A stretch of 39,995 nucleotides of DNA from Nostoc sp. KVJ20. GTDB lineage: Bacteria; Cyanobacteriota; Cyanobacteriia; Cyanobacteriales; Nostocaceae. Shown here piece by piece: positions 26,711-35,516 of this stretch. The position numbers and the translations under genes were made by a program. Numbering within the stretch: position 1 is the first letter of the stretch; the number at the start of each line of letters is the position of its first letter. The stretch is from positions 1-39,995 of the forward strand of contig NZ_KV757635.1 in NCBI RefSeq assembly GCF_001712795.1, in the 5' to 3' direction. Under the pieces are notes generated by a model. That model was not told the origin of the DNA. It made no database searches and saw nothing but the letters and a program-made list of their open reading frames with translations.

Positions 26711-26989
26711 TTTGGACACAAAGTGCAATTGACGACTTAAATCGTCATTACGATTTTATCAAACTTAATAATCCTGATGCAGCAGCACAGGCAGTACAAG
26801 CAATTGTCTCTTCAGGCGAGAGTTTACCAGCAGAATCCTCGTCGAGGCGCAATTGTAGATGAAATAGCAGGGCTACGAAAACTTTTAGTTTCTTTTGGTA
26901 AATACGGTTTTATAATTCACTACGTTATTCTTGAGGATGATGTTGTTATTTTACGTGTCTATCACGGGCGAGAAAATCGACCTCGTTAG
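26698..26989 (+). pseudogene. ParE/RelE-type toxin broken by a one-base frameshift
   Basis: ATG 26698 opens a ParE-like start (SQIVWTQSAIDDLNRHYDFI, then NPDAAAQAV) that runs out of family similarity after SSGES. The adjoining frame then continues with QQNPRRGAIVDEIAGLRKLL, and IIHYVILEDDVVILRVYHGR, ending at 26989. The two halves join near 26828-26834 with one base too many. A repaired protein would be about 96 residues, the normal size for ParE/RelE toxins. Either the toxin is inactivated, or this is a sequencing error or slippage site. Confidence 0.85.
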
Positions 26990-27024
26990 TATTAATTTTC
27001 AAAGGATATAAACAACCGCATAAT

Positions 27025-30000
27025 ATGCCGAAAATTTTACGTGAATATCCCTGGAAAATTAGTTACACCAGCAACACCCACAACACCATCACTGATTTCT
27101 ACATTCCTGCTTTGGAGTGTGCCATTCAATATGACCGGAAAGCAGGTTTTTTTAGCAGTGCCATTTTAAGTAAAGTTGCACGGGGTTTAGGTGCAATGCT
27201 GCACAACAAAGGGCAAATACGGTTAATCATGGGTTGTCAGTTTAGCCCCCAAGATTTACAAGCAATTCAACAGGGATACGAACTACGAGACGCATTGCTA
27301 TCTCGTCTAGACGCGGACTTAAAACCACCAGAAAGTTTTGCCCAACTCAAACACTTAGAAATTCTCAGTTGGTTGATTCAAAACCAGTATCTCGATATTA
27401 AAATTGCTATTCCTCTCAAAGAAAATGGACTACCAGAAGATAGTACACAGCAACTAGACCCACAGCATATATTTCACGAAAAAGTTGGCATTTTTACTGA
27501 TAGCAAGGGCGAGAAATTAGCATTTAACGGTTCCAATAACGAATCTATCGGTGGCTGGGAGAGGAATGTAGAATCCTTTCACGTTTATTGTTCTTGGGAG
27601 GGAGGAAGGGAACTAGATAGAGTTGAAGAAGAAGTAGTGAGATTTGAGCAACTTTGGTATGACGTATCGCCTAACGTGCGAGTTTTTGAAGTTCCAGAAG
27701 CGGTACAGAAAAAGCTGTTGCGTTACGCAAAATCTACTAAACCTGATTGGAATGCTCAAGCTGAATTTGACTCTAGACCTCTAACAAAAATAGAATTAAC
27801 TGAACCAGAAGCACAACCAGAACCGGAATTAAAACTAGACTCTTCAGCTATTTCTACAGAAGTAAGAGAAGAAGAACGATTGGCATTTACTCAACTTGCC
27901 AATATTCATGAACATCCCGGCTGCTTGGACTTTTGTTTAAAATCAATTCCCATTCACCCCTGGCCACACCAAATAAAAATCCTGCGTCGCGTTGCTCAAA
28001 ATTTTCCCCAAAGTTTTCTCATCGCTGATGAAGTTGGTTTAGGTAAGACAATTGAAACTGGTTTAATTCTCCGTTATCTGCTGTTGTCCAAAAAAGTGAA
28101 GCGGGTACTGATTTTAGCACCTGCTAGCGTTCAACCCCAATGGCAAGAAGAACTACGGGAAAAATTTAATCTGCATTTTTGGAGTTACACATCTACAGAA
28201 TTTAAAGACCCCTACAAGCGGGCTATCCCCGCAGCAGCTAATCCCTGGAATACTCAAGATTTAATCTTGGCTTCTTCTCATTTGGTGCGGAGAACTGACA
28301 GAATGCAGCAGCTACTATCAGCAGAACCTTGGGATTTAGTAATCTTAGACGAAGCCCATCACGCACGCCGCAAAAGTCCCCAAGACCGCAAGGAAACACC
28401 CAATCGCTTGTTACAGTTAATGACACAGTTGAAGGAGAATACTAAATCCCTGATTCTTTTGTCAGCAACTCCCATGCAAATTGATGCCATAGAAGTTTTT
28501 GACTTGTTAAACCTGCTGGGATTGCAGGGGCATTGGAGTTATGGCGATAACTTCTGCTATTATTTCGCCTCGCTACAAGGTGCTGTCAAGCAGGAAGTAA
28601 TTAATTTTTGGCAAGTCATGTCTAGCGATTATTTTCAGCGCGGCGGACAACCAAGTTCTAGATTAGAGCAGTTTTTGACCAAGAGCGATCGCATTCTTGC
28701 TTACAAAATGCAGGATACTTGGCAACGGGGAAAGAAAATCTCTAATCACAAACAACTATTGGCAGATGAGGACTTTATCGACACCTCACGCCAATACTTG
28801 ACAGTGAACACGCCCTTAAAAGACTTGATGTTCCGCCACACCCGCGACACTCTCCGACAATACTATAAAAGGGGACTGCTAGAGCGGGATATTCCTACTA
28901 GAGTTGTGCAGGATAACGCTATTACGCTGGAACCACAACGGGAAGTACCGCTTTATGTAGCTGTCAGCAACTATGTACGCCACTTTTACCGACTGGCACA
29001 AATAGATCAGCGTTCTTGTTTGGGTTTTTTGATGACCCTTTACCGCAAACGTTTGACCAGTTCATTTTATGCCATCAAGTCATCTCTGCAACGTCGTTTG
29101 GATTATTTGTTAACTCAACGGGGAAGCGTTTTAAGTGACGACGATTTAGTGGATGTGGATAATGAGGATGATGCAGTAATTGCTGGGCTGGAATCTTTCT
29201 TTGAACCAGTAGACCCCCAGGAAATTCAATATCTTGAAGAATTACTACGCCAATTTGAAAACACTGGGGAAGATAGTAAGCTTTCTCGCTTTATTCAGAT
29301 TTTACGCCAAGAATTAACTGACCGAGAAAGTGCGATCGTTTTCACCCAGTACACAGATACGATGGATTATCTACGGGATACATTGAAGGAGTTGTACGGT
29401 AGCCAAGTAGCTTGTTATTCAGGTCGTGGTGGGGAATTGTACCAGAATGGGGAGTGGTGCTTGGTTCCCAAGGAAGAAATTAAACGCCGATTTCGCCAAG
29501 ATGAAATTAAAATTCTCCTCTGTACTGAATCTGCTTCTGAGGGGTTGAATTTACAAAATTGCGGCGTGTTGATTAATTATGATATGCCTTGGAATCCGAT
29601 GCGGGTCGAACAGCGTATTGGCAGAATTGACCGCATTGGACAAAGGTATCCGACTGTGCGAATTCATAATTTTTACTATGATGGCACTGTAGAAGCAAAA
29701 GTTTATCGAAAATTGCGCGATCGCATAAACGCTTTTGCCACTGTTGTTGGTAATCTTCAGCCAATTCTAGCTCAAGTCCCTACCTTTATTGAACGGGCTG
29801 TTATGAGTGCTGATCCAGAAGAAGAGGATGTTTTAATGTCTCAATTCGATTCTGTATTAGACAGTCCACCACCTCGTTTAGCAATTGAAGAAATGGTAGC
29901 GATGGACTTAGACGCTGATTTAGCGGAAATTCAAAAACCAATCCCCTCTACTCCTTTTACGTCAGAAGCAATTGAGCAGTTATTCATATCTTCAGCAATT

Positions 30001-30189
30001 TTAAAAGCTAGTGGTGTGCAGTTTGAGAGAAAGAGCGAACGTACTTGGCAACTGAATTACAAAGGGCAGAATTACACAGTTACTTTTTACCCTAGTGTTT
30101 TTGATGAAATGCCTTCACTACGTTTAATGAATTTTGGCGATCCCTTGTTTGAAGAACTTTTAACCTGTCAGCTTTCTTTCTTCGATTAG
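27025..30189 (+). CDS. PLD nuclease-SNF2 helicase fusion
   Basis: A 1054-residue two-part enzyme. Residues about 1-230 form a phospholipase D-like nuclease domain: HEK (H151/K153) followed after 14 residues by N168 in AFNGSNNES is the HxK-x(n)-N motif. Residues about 300-960 are a SWI2/SNF2 helicase. Motif I is DEVGLGKTIETG (335-346), motif II DEAHHARR (442-449), motif III LLSATPMQ, motif V TESASEGLNLQ and motif VI QRIGRIDRIGQ (863-873). One PLD motif per chain implies dimerisation for cutting. Such fusions are the restriction-like arm of DUF1156-methylase systems and resemble the DISARM helicase/PLD pair. Last gene of the island; a terminator follows. Confidence 0.92.
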   Translation: MPKILREYPWKISYTSNTHNTITDFYIPALECAIQYDRKAGFFSSAILSKVARGLGAMLHNKGQIRLIMGCQFSPQDLQAIQQGYELRDALLSRLDADLKPPESFAQLKHLEILSWLIQNQYLDIKIAIPLKENGLPEDSTQQLDPQHIFHEKVGIFTDSKGEKLAFNGSNNESIGGWERNVESFHVYCSWEGGRELDRVEEEVVRFEQLWYDVSPNVRVFEVPEAVQKKLLRYAKSTKPDWNAQAEFDSRPLTKIELTEPEAQPEPELKLDSSAISTEVREEERLAFTQLANIHEHPGCLDFCLKSIPIHPWPHQIKILRRVAQNFPQSFLIADEVGLGKTIETGLILRYLLLSKKVKRVLILAPASVQPQWQEELREKFNLHFWSYTSTEFKDPYKRAIPAAANPWNTQDLILASSHLVRRTDRMQQLLSAEPWDLVILDEAHHARRKSPQDRKETPNRLLQLMTQLKENTKSLILLSATPMQIDAIEVFDLLNLLGLQGHWSYGDNFCYYFASLQGAVKQEVINFWQVMSSDYFQRGGQPSSRLEQFLTKSDRILAYKMQDTWQRGKKISNHKQLLADEDFIDTSRQYLTVNTPLKDLMFRHTRDTLRQYYKRGLLERDIPTRVVQDNAITLEPQREVPLYVAVSNYVRHFYRLAQIDQRSCLGFLMTLYRKRLTSSFYAIKSSLQRRLDYLLTQRGSVLSDDDLVDVDNEDDAVIAGLESFFEPVDPQEIQYLEELLRQFENTGEDSKLSRFIQILRQELTDRESAIVFTQYTDTMDYLRDTLKELYGSQVACYSGRGGELYQNGEWCLVPKEEIKRRFRQDEIKILLCTESASEGLNLQNCGVLINYDMPWNPMRVEQRIGRIDRIGQRYPTVRIHNFYYDGTVEAKVYRKLRDRINAFATVVGNLQPILAQVPTFIERAVMSADPEEEDVLMSQFDSVLDSPPPRLAIEEMVAMDLDADLAEIQKPIPSTPFTSEAIEQLFISSAILKASGVQFERKSERTWQLNYKGQNYTVTFYPSVFDEMPSLRLMNFGDPLFEELLTCQLSFFD

Positions 30190-30209
30190 AGCTTCCGCTG
30201 CTCTAGTCA

Positions 30210-30229
30210 TGCCCCAGGGCAGTTTTTTT
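30210..30229 (+). terminator. Rho-independent terminator closing the helicase transcript
   Basis: TGCCC and GGGCA pair perfectly around CA, followed by G and seven T residues. It lies 20 nt after the helicase stop. The short stem makes it moderate in strength. Confidence 0.65.
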
Positions 30230-30404
30230 GTAGGTAGGCAAAATACAGTTTGTGCCCACTGCCAACAATCGAGTTACACATGCAGTGCGTTGTTTACTCG
30301 CTGTAACCAGAATATTGCGTTACAGTCCGTAAAAGCGTTAACCTCAAGTGTAGCAAGCATAAACCCTGATCCTCAGTAAAATTCCTAGCACAGGCATTTA
30401 AGCA

Positions 30405-33275
30405 ATGACAAAGATTCAGCAGATTTGGCAGCGTTGGATTCCTGGACTCCTTGAAAAAGCAGTAAAGCGTGGAGAAACAGTGGAGTCGGGAGCAGAAGTT
30501 ACTAAAGCTGCTTTGGAATTTGCGATCGCTCTGGGCGTGCTAGCGAGTGTACCATCAGCACCAGTAGTTGCGGCAGGATTGTCTTTTGTCAGTATTGGTC
30601 GGAAAGGCTTGGAATTGCTACACGAAAAAACCAGCCAGGAATTTAACGTAGAAGAATGGGTAGCGATCGCTTTTCCTTTGGCTTACATACAAAGCTTTGA
30701 TACTTTAGTTCTAAGAAATGACTGGTTACAGGAAAAAATCGGTGCTGGGATATCCGGGCAAGGGGTCAGGCAACAATTTGAGCAGTTAGGGGAACTGCAA
30801 TTAAATGAGAGTTTAGCTGATGAAGTATTGAAAGATTTTCCAGGATCTACGTTAGGGCAAGCTTTAAATAATCAGTTATCTAATTACCTACAAAAAGCTG
30901 GAATTGAACATCATATTGCTTCAATAATAACAGGATGGGTAGCGTGGTCAACTTTTCAAGATGTAGAATCGCTTTTATTATATGAACCAGAAAGTGTACG
31001 CCAAGCTTTAAGTTTCAAGATATCTGCGGCAAGAGAAATAAGACTTAACGAAAAATATACAAGTATTGAGTTTTACTTAAAAGAGCAAATATCACCAAAT
31101 CCAAGTAATTCACTTTTACTGGAACGGTGGAAAGTAATAGATGAAGAGTTTACATTTCCTCACATCTATGTGCCTTTAGAAGCCCATCTCCTAGATAGTA
31201 ATGGAAAGTTCCAGGAAAAAGTAGACCTTGTTAATCTAGAGAATTGGGCGAAGGAACATTTGACAAGCCTAGATAAAAATAACCAAGTTATGTTTATTCA
31301 AGCAGGGCCAGGTCGAGGTAAGAGTGTGTTTTGCCGAATGTTTGCCAATTGGGTAAGAGAACACCTTCACCCCATTTGGACACCAATATTAATACGACTG
31401 CGAGATATAGATACTTTTGAAGCGAATATTGAAAATACTCTTCGTGCTGCTGTTAGGCAAAATTTTACTAGCAGTGATCATTGGTTAGGTGATCGCAATA
31501 TACGTTATTTCTTTATACTAGATGGTTTTGATGAATTACGGTTTGAAGGTAGAACCTCTAAAGGAATTGAAAGCTTTCTCAAGCAAATAGGTAGTTATCA
31601 AGTAGGATGTAAGCATCGGTTTTTAATAACTGGTAGAGAATCGGCTTTACAAGGGATAGAGCATTTTGTACCTACTAATTTAGAACGGATAGAAATTGCT
31701 TTAATGAGTGATCAGCTACAAGAGCAGTGGTTATCAAATTGGGGAAAATTAGTAGGGCAAGATAAGGCTGAGGAATTTAGGAAGTTTTTGGGGGCAAAGA
31801 CTTGTCCAAAGCGTGTACAAGAATTAGCAAGAGAACCGCTATTACTGTACTTGTTAGCAGCGATGCACCGGGATAACAATTTAAACATTTCCATGTTTAA
31901 AGATAGTAGCGGCGCTCAAGCTAAAATATTGATTTATCAAACTACCTTGGACTGGGTATTGACAAAGCAGCGCCCAAAAGACCTCAATACTACTATTACA
32001 AAATTTGACACAGAAGATTTGAGATTGATTTTGAGAGAAGCTGGATTATGTATTACCCAATCTGGTAGGGAGTGGACTTCAATTGAAACAATAGAGTCAC
32101 GCCTTAAAGGTGATAAAGCTATAGAAAAGATGCTCTCAGAAGCTCAACAACGTTTGGGCGAAAATCCTCTAAGGAATGCGTTAGCAGCATTTTACTTACG
32201 GCCTGCAAAAGCTTCAGAAAAAGCAGAGGGTGCTGTAGAATTTATTCATAAAAGTTTTGGTGAGTTTTTATGCGCTCAGAGATTCATACAAAGTTTTAAT
32301 AAGTGGACGCGGATAGACCCAGACAGCAGACGCGAAGATTTTTGGATTACAGATAAGCAGTTATCTGAGGAAATTTATGACTTATTTAGTTATGGGGGGT
32401 TGACTACGGAAATCGTAGATTACTTGATAGCTTTAATTGATGATGCTAAGGAAAAATTTCAACTTCAGAGTTTATTTAAGCGTTTAGAAGAATTCTATCT
32501 AGATTGGATTCAAGGAAAGTTTATTAATGAATCTTCTAAAAACCTACCTTTAGCTCAAATGCAGAAATTGCAAAAGCAAGGACTATCAATTGGCTTACGA
32601 GAAGTTGATATATTTACTGGGCTAAATATAATGATTCTTCTCTTAGAATTACACCGTTATGCTCAGACTCAAGATGAACTAAAGGATAATATTGTCTTTT
32701 ATCCTTGCGGTAAAAAAGACAGCGATAATTTTGATGAGCAGCGATTGTTGCGTATCATAAGTTACAGCAACAGCGTTAGTTTAAGTACTTTTTCGTTGAC
32801 TATTGGTTATTTTCTCTCACGCGCTAACCTCGATGGCGCTAACCTCGATGGTGCTAACCTCTCACGCGCTAACCTCTCACGCGCTAACCTCTCACGCGCT
32901 AACCTCTCAATCGCTAACCTCTCAATCGCTAACCTCTCACGCGCTAACCTCTCACGCGCTAACCTCGATGGCGCTAACCTCGATGGCGCTAACCTCGATG
33001 GCGTTAACCTCGATGGCGCTAACCTCTTGGGCGCTAACCTCTTGGGCGCTAACCTCTCACGCGCTAACCTCGATGGCGCTAACCTCTTGGGCGCTAACCT
33101 CTTGGGCGCTAACCTCGATGGCGCTAACCTCGTCAATATTATTTGGGATGAGCATACAAACTGGGATAATGTGAAAAGACTAAATACAGCACGAAACGTA
33201 CCTGAAAGCTTGCTTTCCAAACTAAACCCAACCGCCCACCCCTCGTCCCCGCAAGACACTCCACCCTCAGCCTGA
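30405..33275 (+). CDS. NACHT (STAND) NTPase with C-terminal pentapeptide repeats
   Basis: A 956-residue NLR-like protein. Residues 1-290 are helical, with an early hydrophobic stretch (ALGVLASVPSAPVVAAGLSF, about 43-62) that might insert in membranes. The NACHT domain follows: Walker A AGPGRGKSVF (300-309) and Walker B FILDGFDEL (D373, D376, E377), with sensor-like TGRES. A helical region and a short linker lead to 21 pentapeptide units (LxxAN, about residues 804-908), a right-handed quadrilateral beta-helix. In NLR-like proteins the C-terminal repeat senses a ligand and the N-terminus acts as effector. The gene stands alone after a terminator. Role in phage sensing is inferred from family and neighbourhood. 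Confidence 0.88.
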   Translation: MTKIQQIWQRWIPGLLEKAVKRGETVESGAEVTKAALEFAIALGVLASVPSAPVVAAGLSFVSIGRKGLELLHEKTSQEFNVEEWVAIAFPLAYIQSFDTLVLRNDWLQEKIGAGISGQGVRQQFEQLGELQLNESLADEVLKDFPGSTLGQALNNQLSNYLQKAGIEHHIASIITGWVAWSTFQDVESLLLYEPESVRQALSFKISAAREIRLNEKYTSIEFYLKEQISPNPSNSLLLERWKVIDEEFTFPHIYVPLEAHLLDSNGKFQEKVDLVNLENWAKEHLTSLDKNNQVMFIQAGPGRGKSVFCRMFANWVREHLHPIWTPILIRLRDIDTFEANIENTLRAAVRQNFTSSDHWLGDRNIRYFFILDGFDELRFEGRTSKGIESFLKQIGSYQVGCKHRFLITGRESALQGIEHFVPTNLERIEIALMSDQLQEQWLSNWGKLVGQDKAEEFRKFLGAKTCPKRVQELAREPLLLYLLAAMHRDNNLNISMFKDSSGAQAKILIYQTTLDWVLTKQRPKDLNTTITKFDTEDLRLILREAGLCITQSGREWTSIETIESRLKGDKAIEKMLSEAQQRLGENPLRNALAAFYLRPAKASEKAEGAVEFIHKSFGEFLCAQRFIQSFNKWTRIDPDSRREDFWITDKQLSEEIYDLFSYGGLTTEIVDYLIALIDDAKEKFQLQSLFKRLEEFYLDWIQGKFINESSKNLPLAQMQKLQKQGLSIGLREVDIFTGLNIMILLLELHRYAQTQDELKDNIVFYPCGKKDSDNFDEQRLLRIISYSNSVSLSTFSLTIGYFLSRANLDGANLDGANLSRANLSRANLSRANLSIANLSIANLSRANLSRANLDGANLDGANLDGVNLDGANLLGANLLGANLSRANLDGANLLGANLLGANLDGANLVNIIWDEHTNWDNVKRLNTARNVPESLLSKLNPTAHPSSPQDTPPSA
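32814..33128 (+). repeat. Tandem array of 21 15-bp units in the NACHT gene
   Basis: The unit is CTC-xxx-xxx-GCT-AAC. The two variable codons are TCACGC (SR), GATGGC (DG), TTGGGC (LG) or TCAATC (SI), with one GTT for GCT at unit 13 and one third-base change at unit 3. The order is SR,DG,DG,SR,SR,SR,SI,SI,SR,SR,DG,DG,DG,DG,LG,LG,SR,DG,LG,LG,DG. The block DG-LG-LG occurs twice. Because 15 is a multiple of 3, copy-number change keeps the frame. Confidence 0.97.
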
Positions 33276-33891
33276 CCCCACCGCCGCCAACCCCGGCAGC
33301 AGCCTCTGATAGAACTCCTGCTGCAACCCCGACAAAACCGCCAGCACCCCAAACTCCGACCAATCGCCTAAATCTTCGTCATGCAGAGATACCTGGTAGT
33401 AGCCGCAGCACAAGCGATCGCACTTCACAGGATAACCCAGTGCATGACATTTCTCGATCAGCGACGATACCAAAGGTGGATATGTAATGGGGTGATTTGT
33501 CTTGCCTTGGATAAGGGTTAATTTTAGTTGGTCAGCCCCAACTTCGCCGCCCCAAAGCTCTTGCAGTATCTCCTCAGCAACTTGATATTGATGACAGAAA
33601 TCCCCAGTCTTTTCAAAGCAGCATAGGGTTATATCTTGTGGATTTTCTTTCTGTTTTCTCACCCACAATTGAATTAGTTGCTGACGAGAATCCAGAGTCT
33701 TCCTGAACTCGCTGGTGTCATTCTTCCTGTGCGGCGGTATCCTGGGCTGATGCCTTCCACCACTTCAGGAGTTCAGGAGTTGGCGCGAATAGCGGAAGGT
33801 GTTTGCCTTTCCAATTTTTGGGAGGGTACAGCGAGATTGAGATGCCTTCGCCTCGGATTTCGCCACGATAATATGAGGTGTACACCGTCAT
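33267..33891 (-). pseudogene. DUF488-family protein gene with a frameshift
   Basis: ATG 33891 (ATGA-overlapping the DUF1392 stop) encodes 57 residues, MTVYTSYYRGEIRGEGISIS then LYPPKNWKGKHLPLFAP, up to TGA at 33718. The neighbouring frame carries on with EFRKTLDSRQQLIQLWVRKQ, then NPQDITLCCFEKTGDFCHQY and on to 33267. Joined, they give about 207 residues, the normal size of cyanobacterial DUF488 proteins, whose signature TLCCFE...FCHRxxV is present. The break lies around 33710-33720 and needs one base. The 3' end overlaps the NACHT gene end by 9 nt, tail to tail. DUF488 function is unknown. Confidence 0.82.
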
Positions 33892-34358
33892 AATCGCACC
33901 CTCTCCAAGTCATAGTCAGTCACCCGCGCGATGGAATCCCTGGAGGTAAAAACCTCATCTCCTCTTTCCGATATAGCAGGGGACATCCATTCGATACTGT
34001 AGAACCAAAAATCATTGATTAGTTGGATGCCTTGGACAATCCTTGCTGGTGACCCATCGCCATGAAATCGGAACTCGACTAATTCACCCAGTTCAAACAC
34101 AGGTTTTTCTTTGGTAACTAATTGTAACTTGCCTGTGCCAATAAGTTCACGCCCTAAAACAGTTAGATTATCCTTGCCGGAGACAATCTCATAACTCCAG
34201 CCTTTAGCTGACCACTCTACACCGCAACAGTAACCGAAAGATTTGGTGGTAGTGACGTAAACTTTCTCCAACAGGGAAACTTCTAAGGGAGGAATCTCTT
34301 TACCCCAAGGTGGTGAAACATACCAGCAAGTTTCTAAAGTTTGGACAAGGTTAATCAT
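33888..34358 (-). CDS. DUF1392-family protein
   Basis: A 156-residue soluble protein from ATG 34358, with AGGAGGC in the end of the methylase gene as ribosome site and only 2 nt after that stop. The start MINLVQTLETCWYVSPPWGK, then PPLEVSLLEKVYVTTTKSFG, is the DUF1392 signature as I remember it. DUF1392 is a cyanobacterial family of unknown function commonly on plasmids and mobile elements. It has a beta-rich body and ends in DYDLERVRL. No catalytic motif is visible. Translationally coupled on both sides, so it is firmly part of this operon. Confidence 0.75.
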   Translation of the reverse strand: MINLVQTLETCWYVSPPWGKEIPPLEVSLLEKVYVTTTKSFGYCCGVEWSAKGWSYEIVSGKDNLTVLGRELIGTGKLQLVTKEKPVFELGELVEFRFHGDGSPARIVQGIQLINDFWFYSIEWMSPAISERGDEVFTSRDSIARVTDYDLERVRL

Positions 34359-34360
34359 GC

Positions 34361-35119
34361 TTATGCCTCCTGACTGAACAATAGACTGCACAAATAATCA
34401 ATCCGTTTCCAAGCGATCGCAGCTTGCCTTGGAGAACAACTCAAGCCATAAGCGCGACGAGCATCATAATTACCCTTGATCCCCTTGGCTACTCCAATGG
34501 GAACCCCAAAAGCCACCTCACGAATACCGGGTTCAAAGCTTCGGTCTTCATGAGAGAACCGTACTTGCGTAATCTGATTTCCAATTTGGTCTGTCCAGGG
34601 GGTTGGCTGTTGACGGTGGAATAAGCCATCGGCGTAGGCAATGATAAAGACTCTTTCTCTTTCATGTGGCAAGCCGAGGCAGTACGCGGGTATAGTTTCC
34701 CACTCACATACGTACCGGATTTGGGAAAGGTCTTCGAGGACTGTTGCCATTCCTCTAGAGAGTAGCCCTGTTGGGTTTTCGATGAGAGCGATTGCTGGTC
34801 TACACTGGTTGATGATCCTAAACTGTTCTCCCCAGAGTGCGGATCTGAAGTCGGCAAGTCCAAGTCTATTTCCTGAGTTACTTGTACCCTGGCAAGGGAA
34901 TCCGCCGCAGATGATGTCGAACTGTCCTTGGTAGCAATGGTAGTTGGTGATATCTGCGTGAATTGGAATTCCTGGTTGTTCATGGCGCAATTGTGATTGA
35001 GAATAAGGGGAGATTTCGACAAATTGCTGGACTCGGAATTTGTGAGATAGACTTGCGGCTGATATCCCGTGGTGGCAAAGTCCGCCGATGCCAGAGAAAA
35101 GCGAAAGGACTGATTTCAT
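34361..35119 (-). CDS. DNA cytosine-5 methyltransferase
   Basis: A compact 252-residue C5 methylase. Motif I is LSLFSGIGGL (5-14), the catalytic motif IV GGFPCQGTS has C76, motif VI is ENPTGLL (E114; V of the usual ENV is P) and motif VIII ends with HERERVF (152-158). The C-terminal motif X equivalent is GLSCSPRQAAIAWKRI. The target-recognition region between VIII and IX is very short, as in solitary phage or plasmid methylases. No cognate restriction enzyme is next to it. The ATG overlaps the ASCH gene stop (ATGA). Probable role: modifying element DNA against host restriction. Confidence 0.9.
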   Translation of the reverse strand: MKSVLSLFSGIGGLCHHGISAASLSHKFRVQQFVEISPYSQSQLRHEQPGIPIHADITNYHCYQGQFDIICGGFPCQGTSNSGNRLGLADFRSALWGEQFRIINQCRPAIALIENPTGLLSRGMATVLEDLSQIRYVCEWETIPAYCLGLPHERERVFIIAYADGLFHRQQPTPWTDQIGNQITQVRFSHEDRSFEPGIREVAFGVPIGVAKGIKGNYDARRAYGLSCSPRQAAIAWKRIDYLCSLLFSQEA

Positions 35120-35511
35120 GAAGCGATCGCACTCCTGACCAGTTCATCTGGCACTTCAAAAATTCCCAACCGCCCAATGTAAGGAATCGGTATAATCTCT
35201 CGCGGATTCTCCAGCTTCCAATGGTACTGAAGAGGCATCCCCCAACCAGACGCAACTTGTGAAAACTTGCAATCCACTATTGTTACTATACCGATGACTT
35301 GACCGCGACGGAGAGAGATTAGTTCTGGAATTATTACCCCCATGCTTTGGCAAAATTCTCTCGCTAACAGATACTCTTTTTTGGTACAAGTCTTGGCTGC
35401 ATGAATGAGAATATCACCTCGGTAATTGATGGGCCAGCCACGATTTTCTATGTCTTTAAGAGCATAAATAATTGCCCATGCCCAAGGTTGTCTGACTGAA
35501 AGTGCTTTCAT
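35116..35511 (-). CDS. ASCH-domain protein
   Basis: A 131-residue protein with the ASCH signature: ALSVRQPWAWAIIYALKDIE followed by NRGW, then YRGDILIHAAK. ASCH is a PUA-like beta-barrel that binds RNA or modified nucleotides; some relatives hydrolyse acetylcytidine or cleave RNA. In phages and plasmids the gene often sits beside methylases, as here, where it is coupled to the C5 methylase by an ATGA overlap. The starting ATG follows the previous stop by 5 nt. The precise role is unknown. Confidence 0.88.
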   Translation of the reverse strand: MKALSVRQPWAWAIIYALKDIENRGWPINYRGDILIHAAKTCTKKEYLLAREFCQSMGVIIPELISLRRGQVIGIVTIVDCKFSQVASGWGMPLQYHWKLENPREIIPIPYIGRLGIFEVPDELVRSAIAS

Positions 35512-35516
35512 CTGTT

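Noticed and set aside
32814..33128. CRISPR-like look of regularly spaced repeats
   Set aside because: The units are 15 bp, contiguous, without unique spacers, and encode pentapeptides.
32803..33352. Long open frames on both strands over the pentapeptide array (repeats of LTS-type and RLAxxR-type peptides)
   Set aside because: They arise because a 15-bp tandem repeat without stops is open in several frames. Only the frame of the NACHT gene gives a known fold.
34489..35022. 177-residue frame antisense-phase to the C5 methylase on the same strand
   Set aside because: It lies wholly inside the methylase gene in another frame and has no recognisable domain; the methylase motifs are unambiguous.
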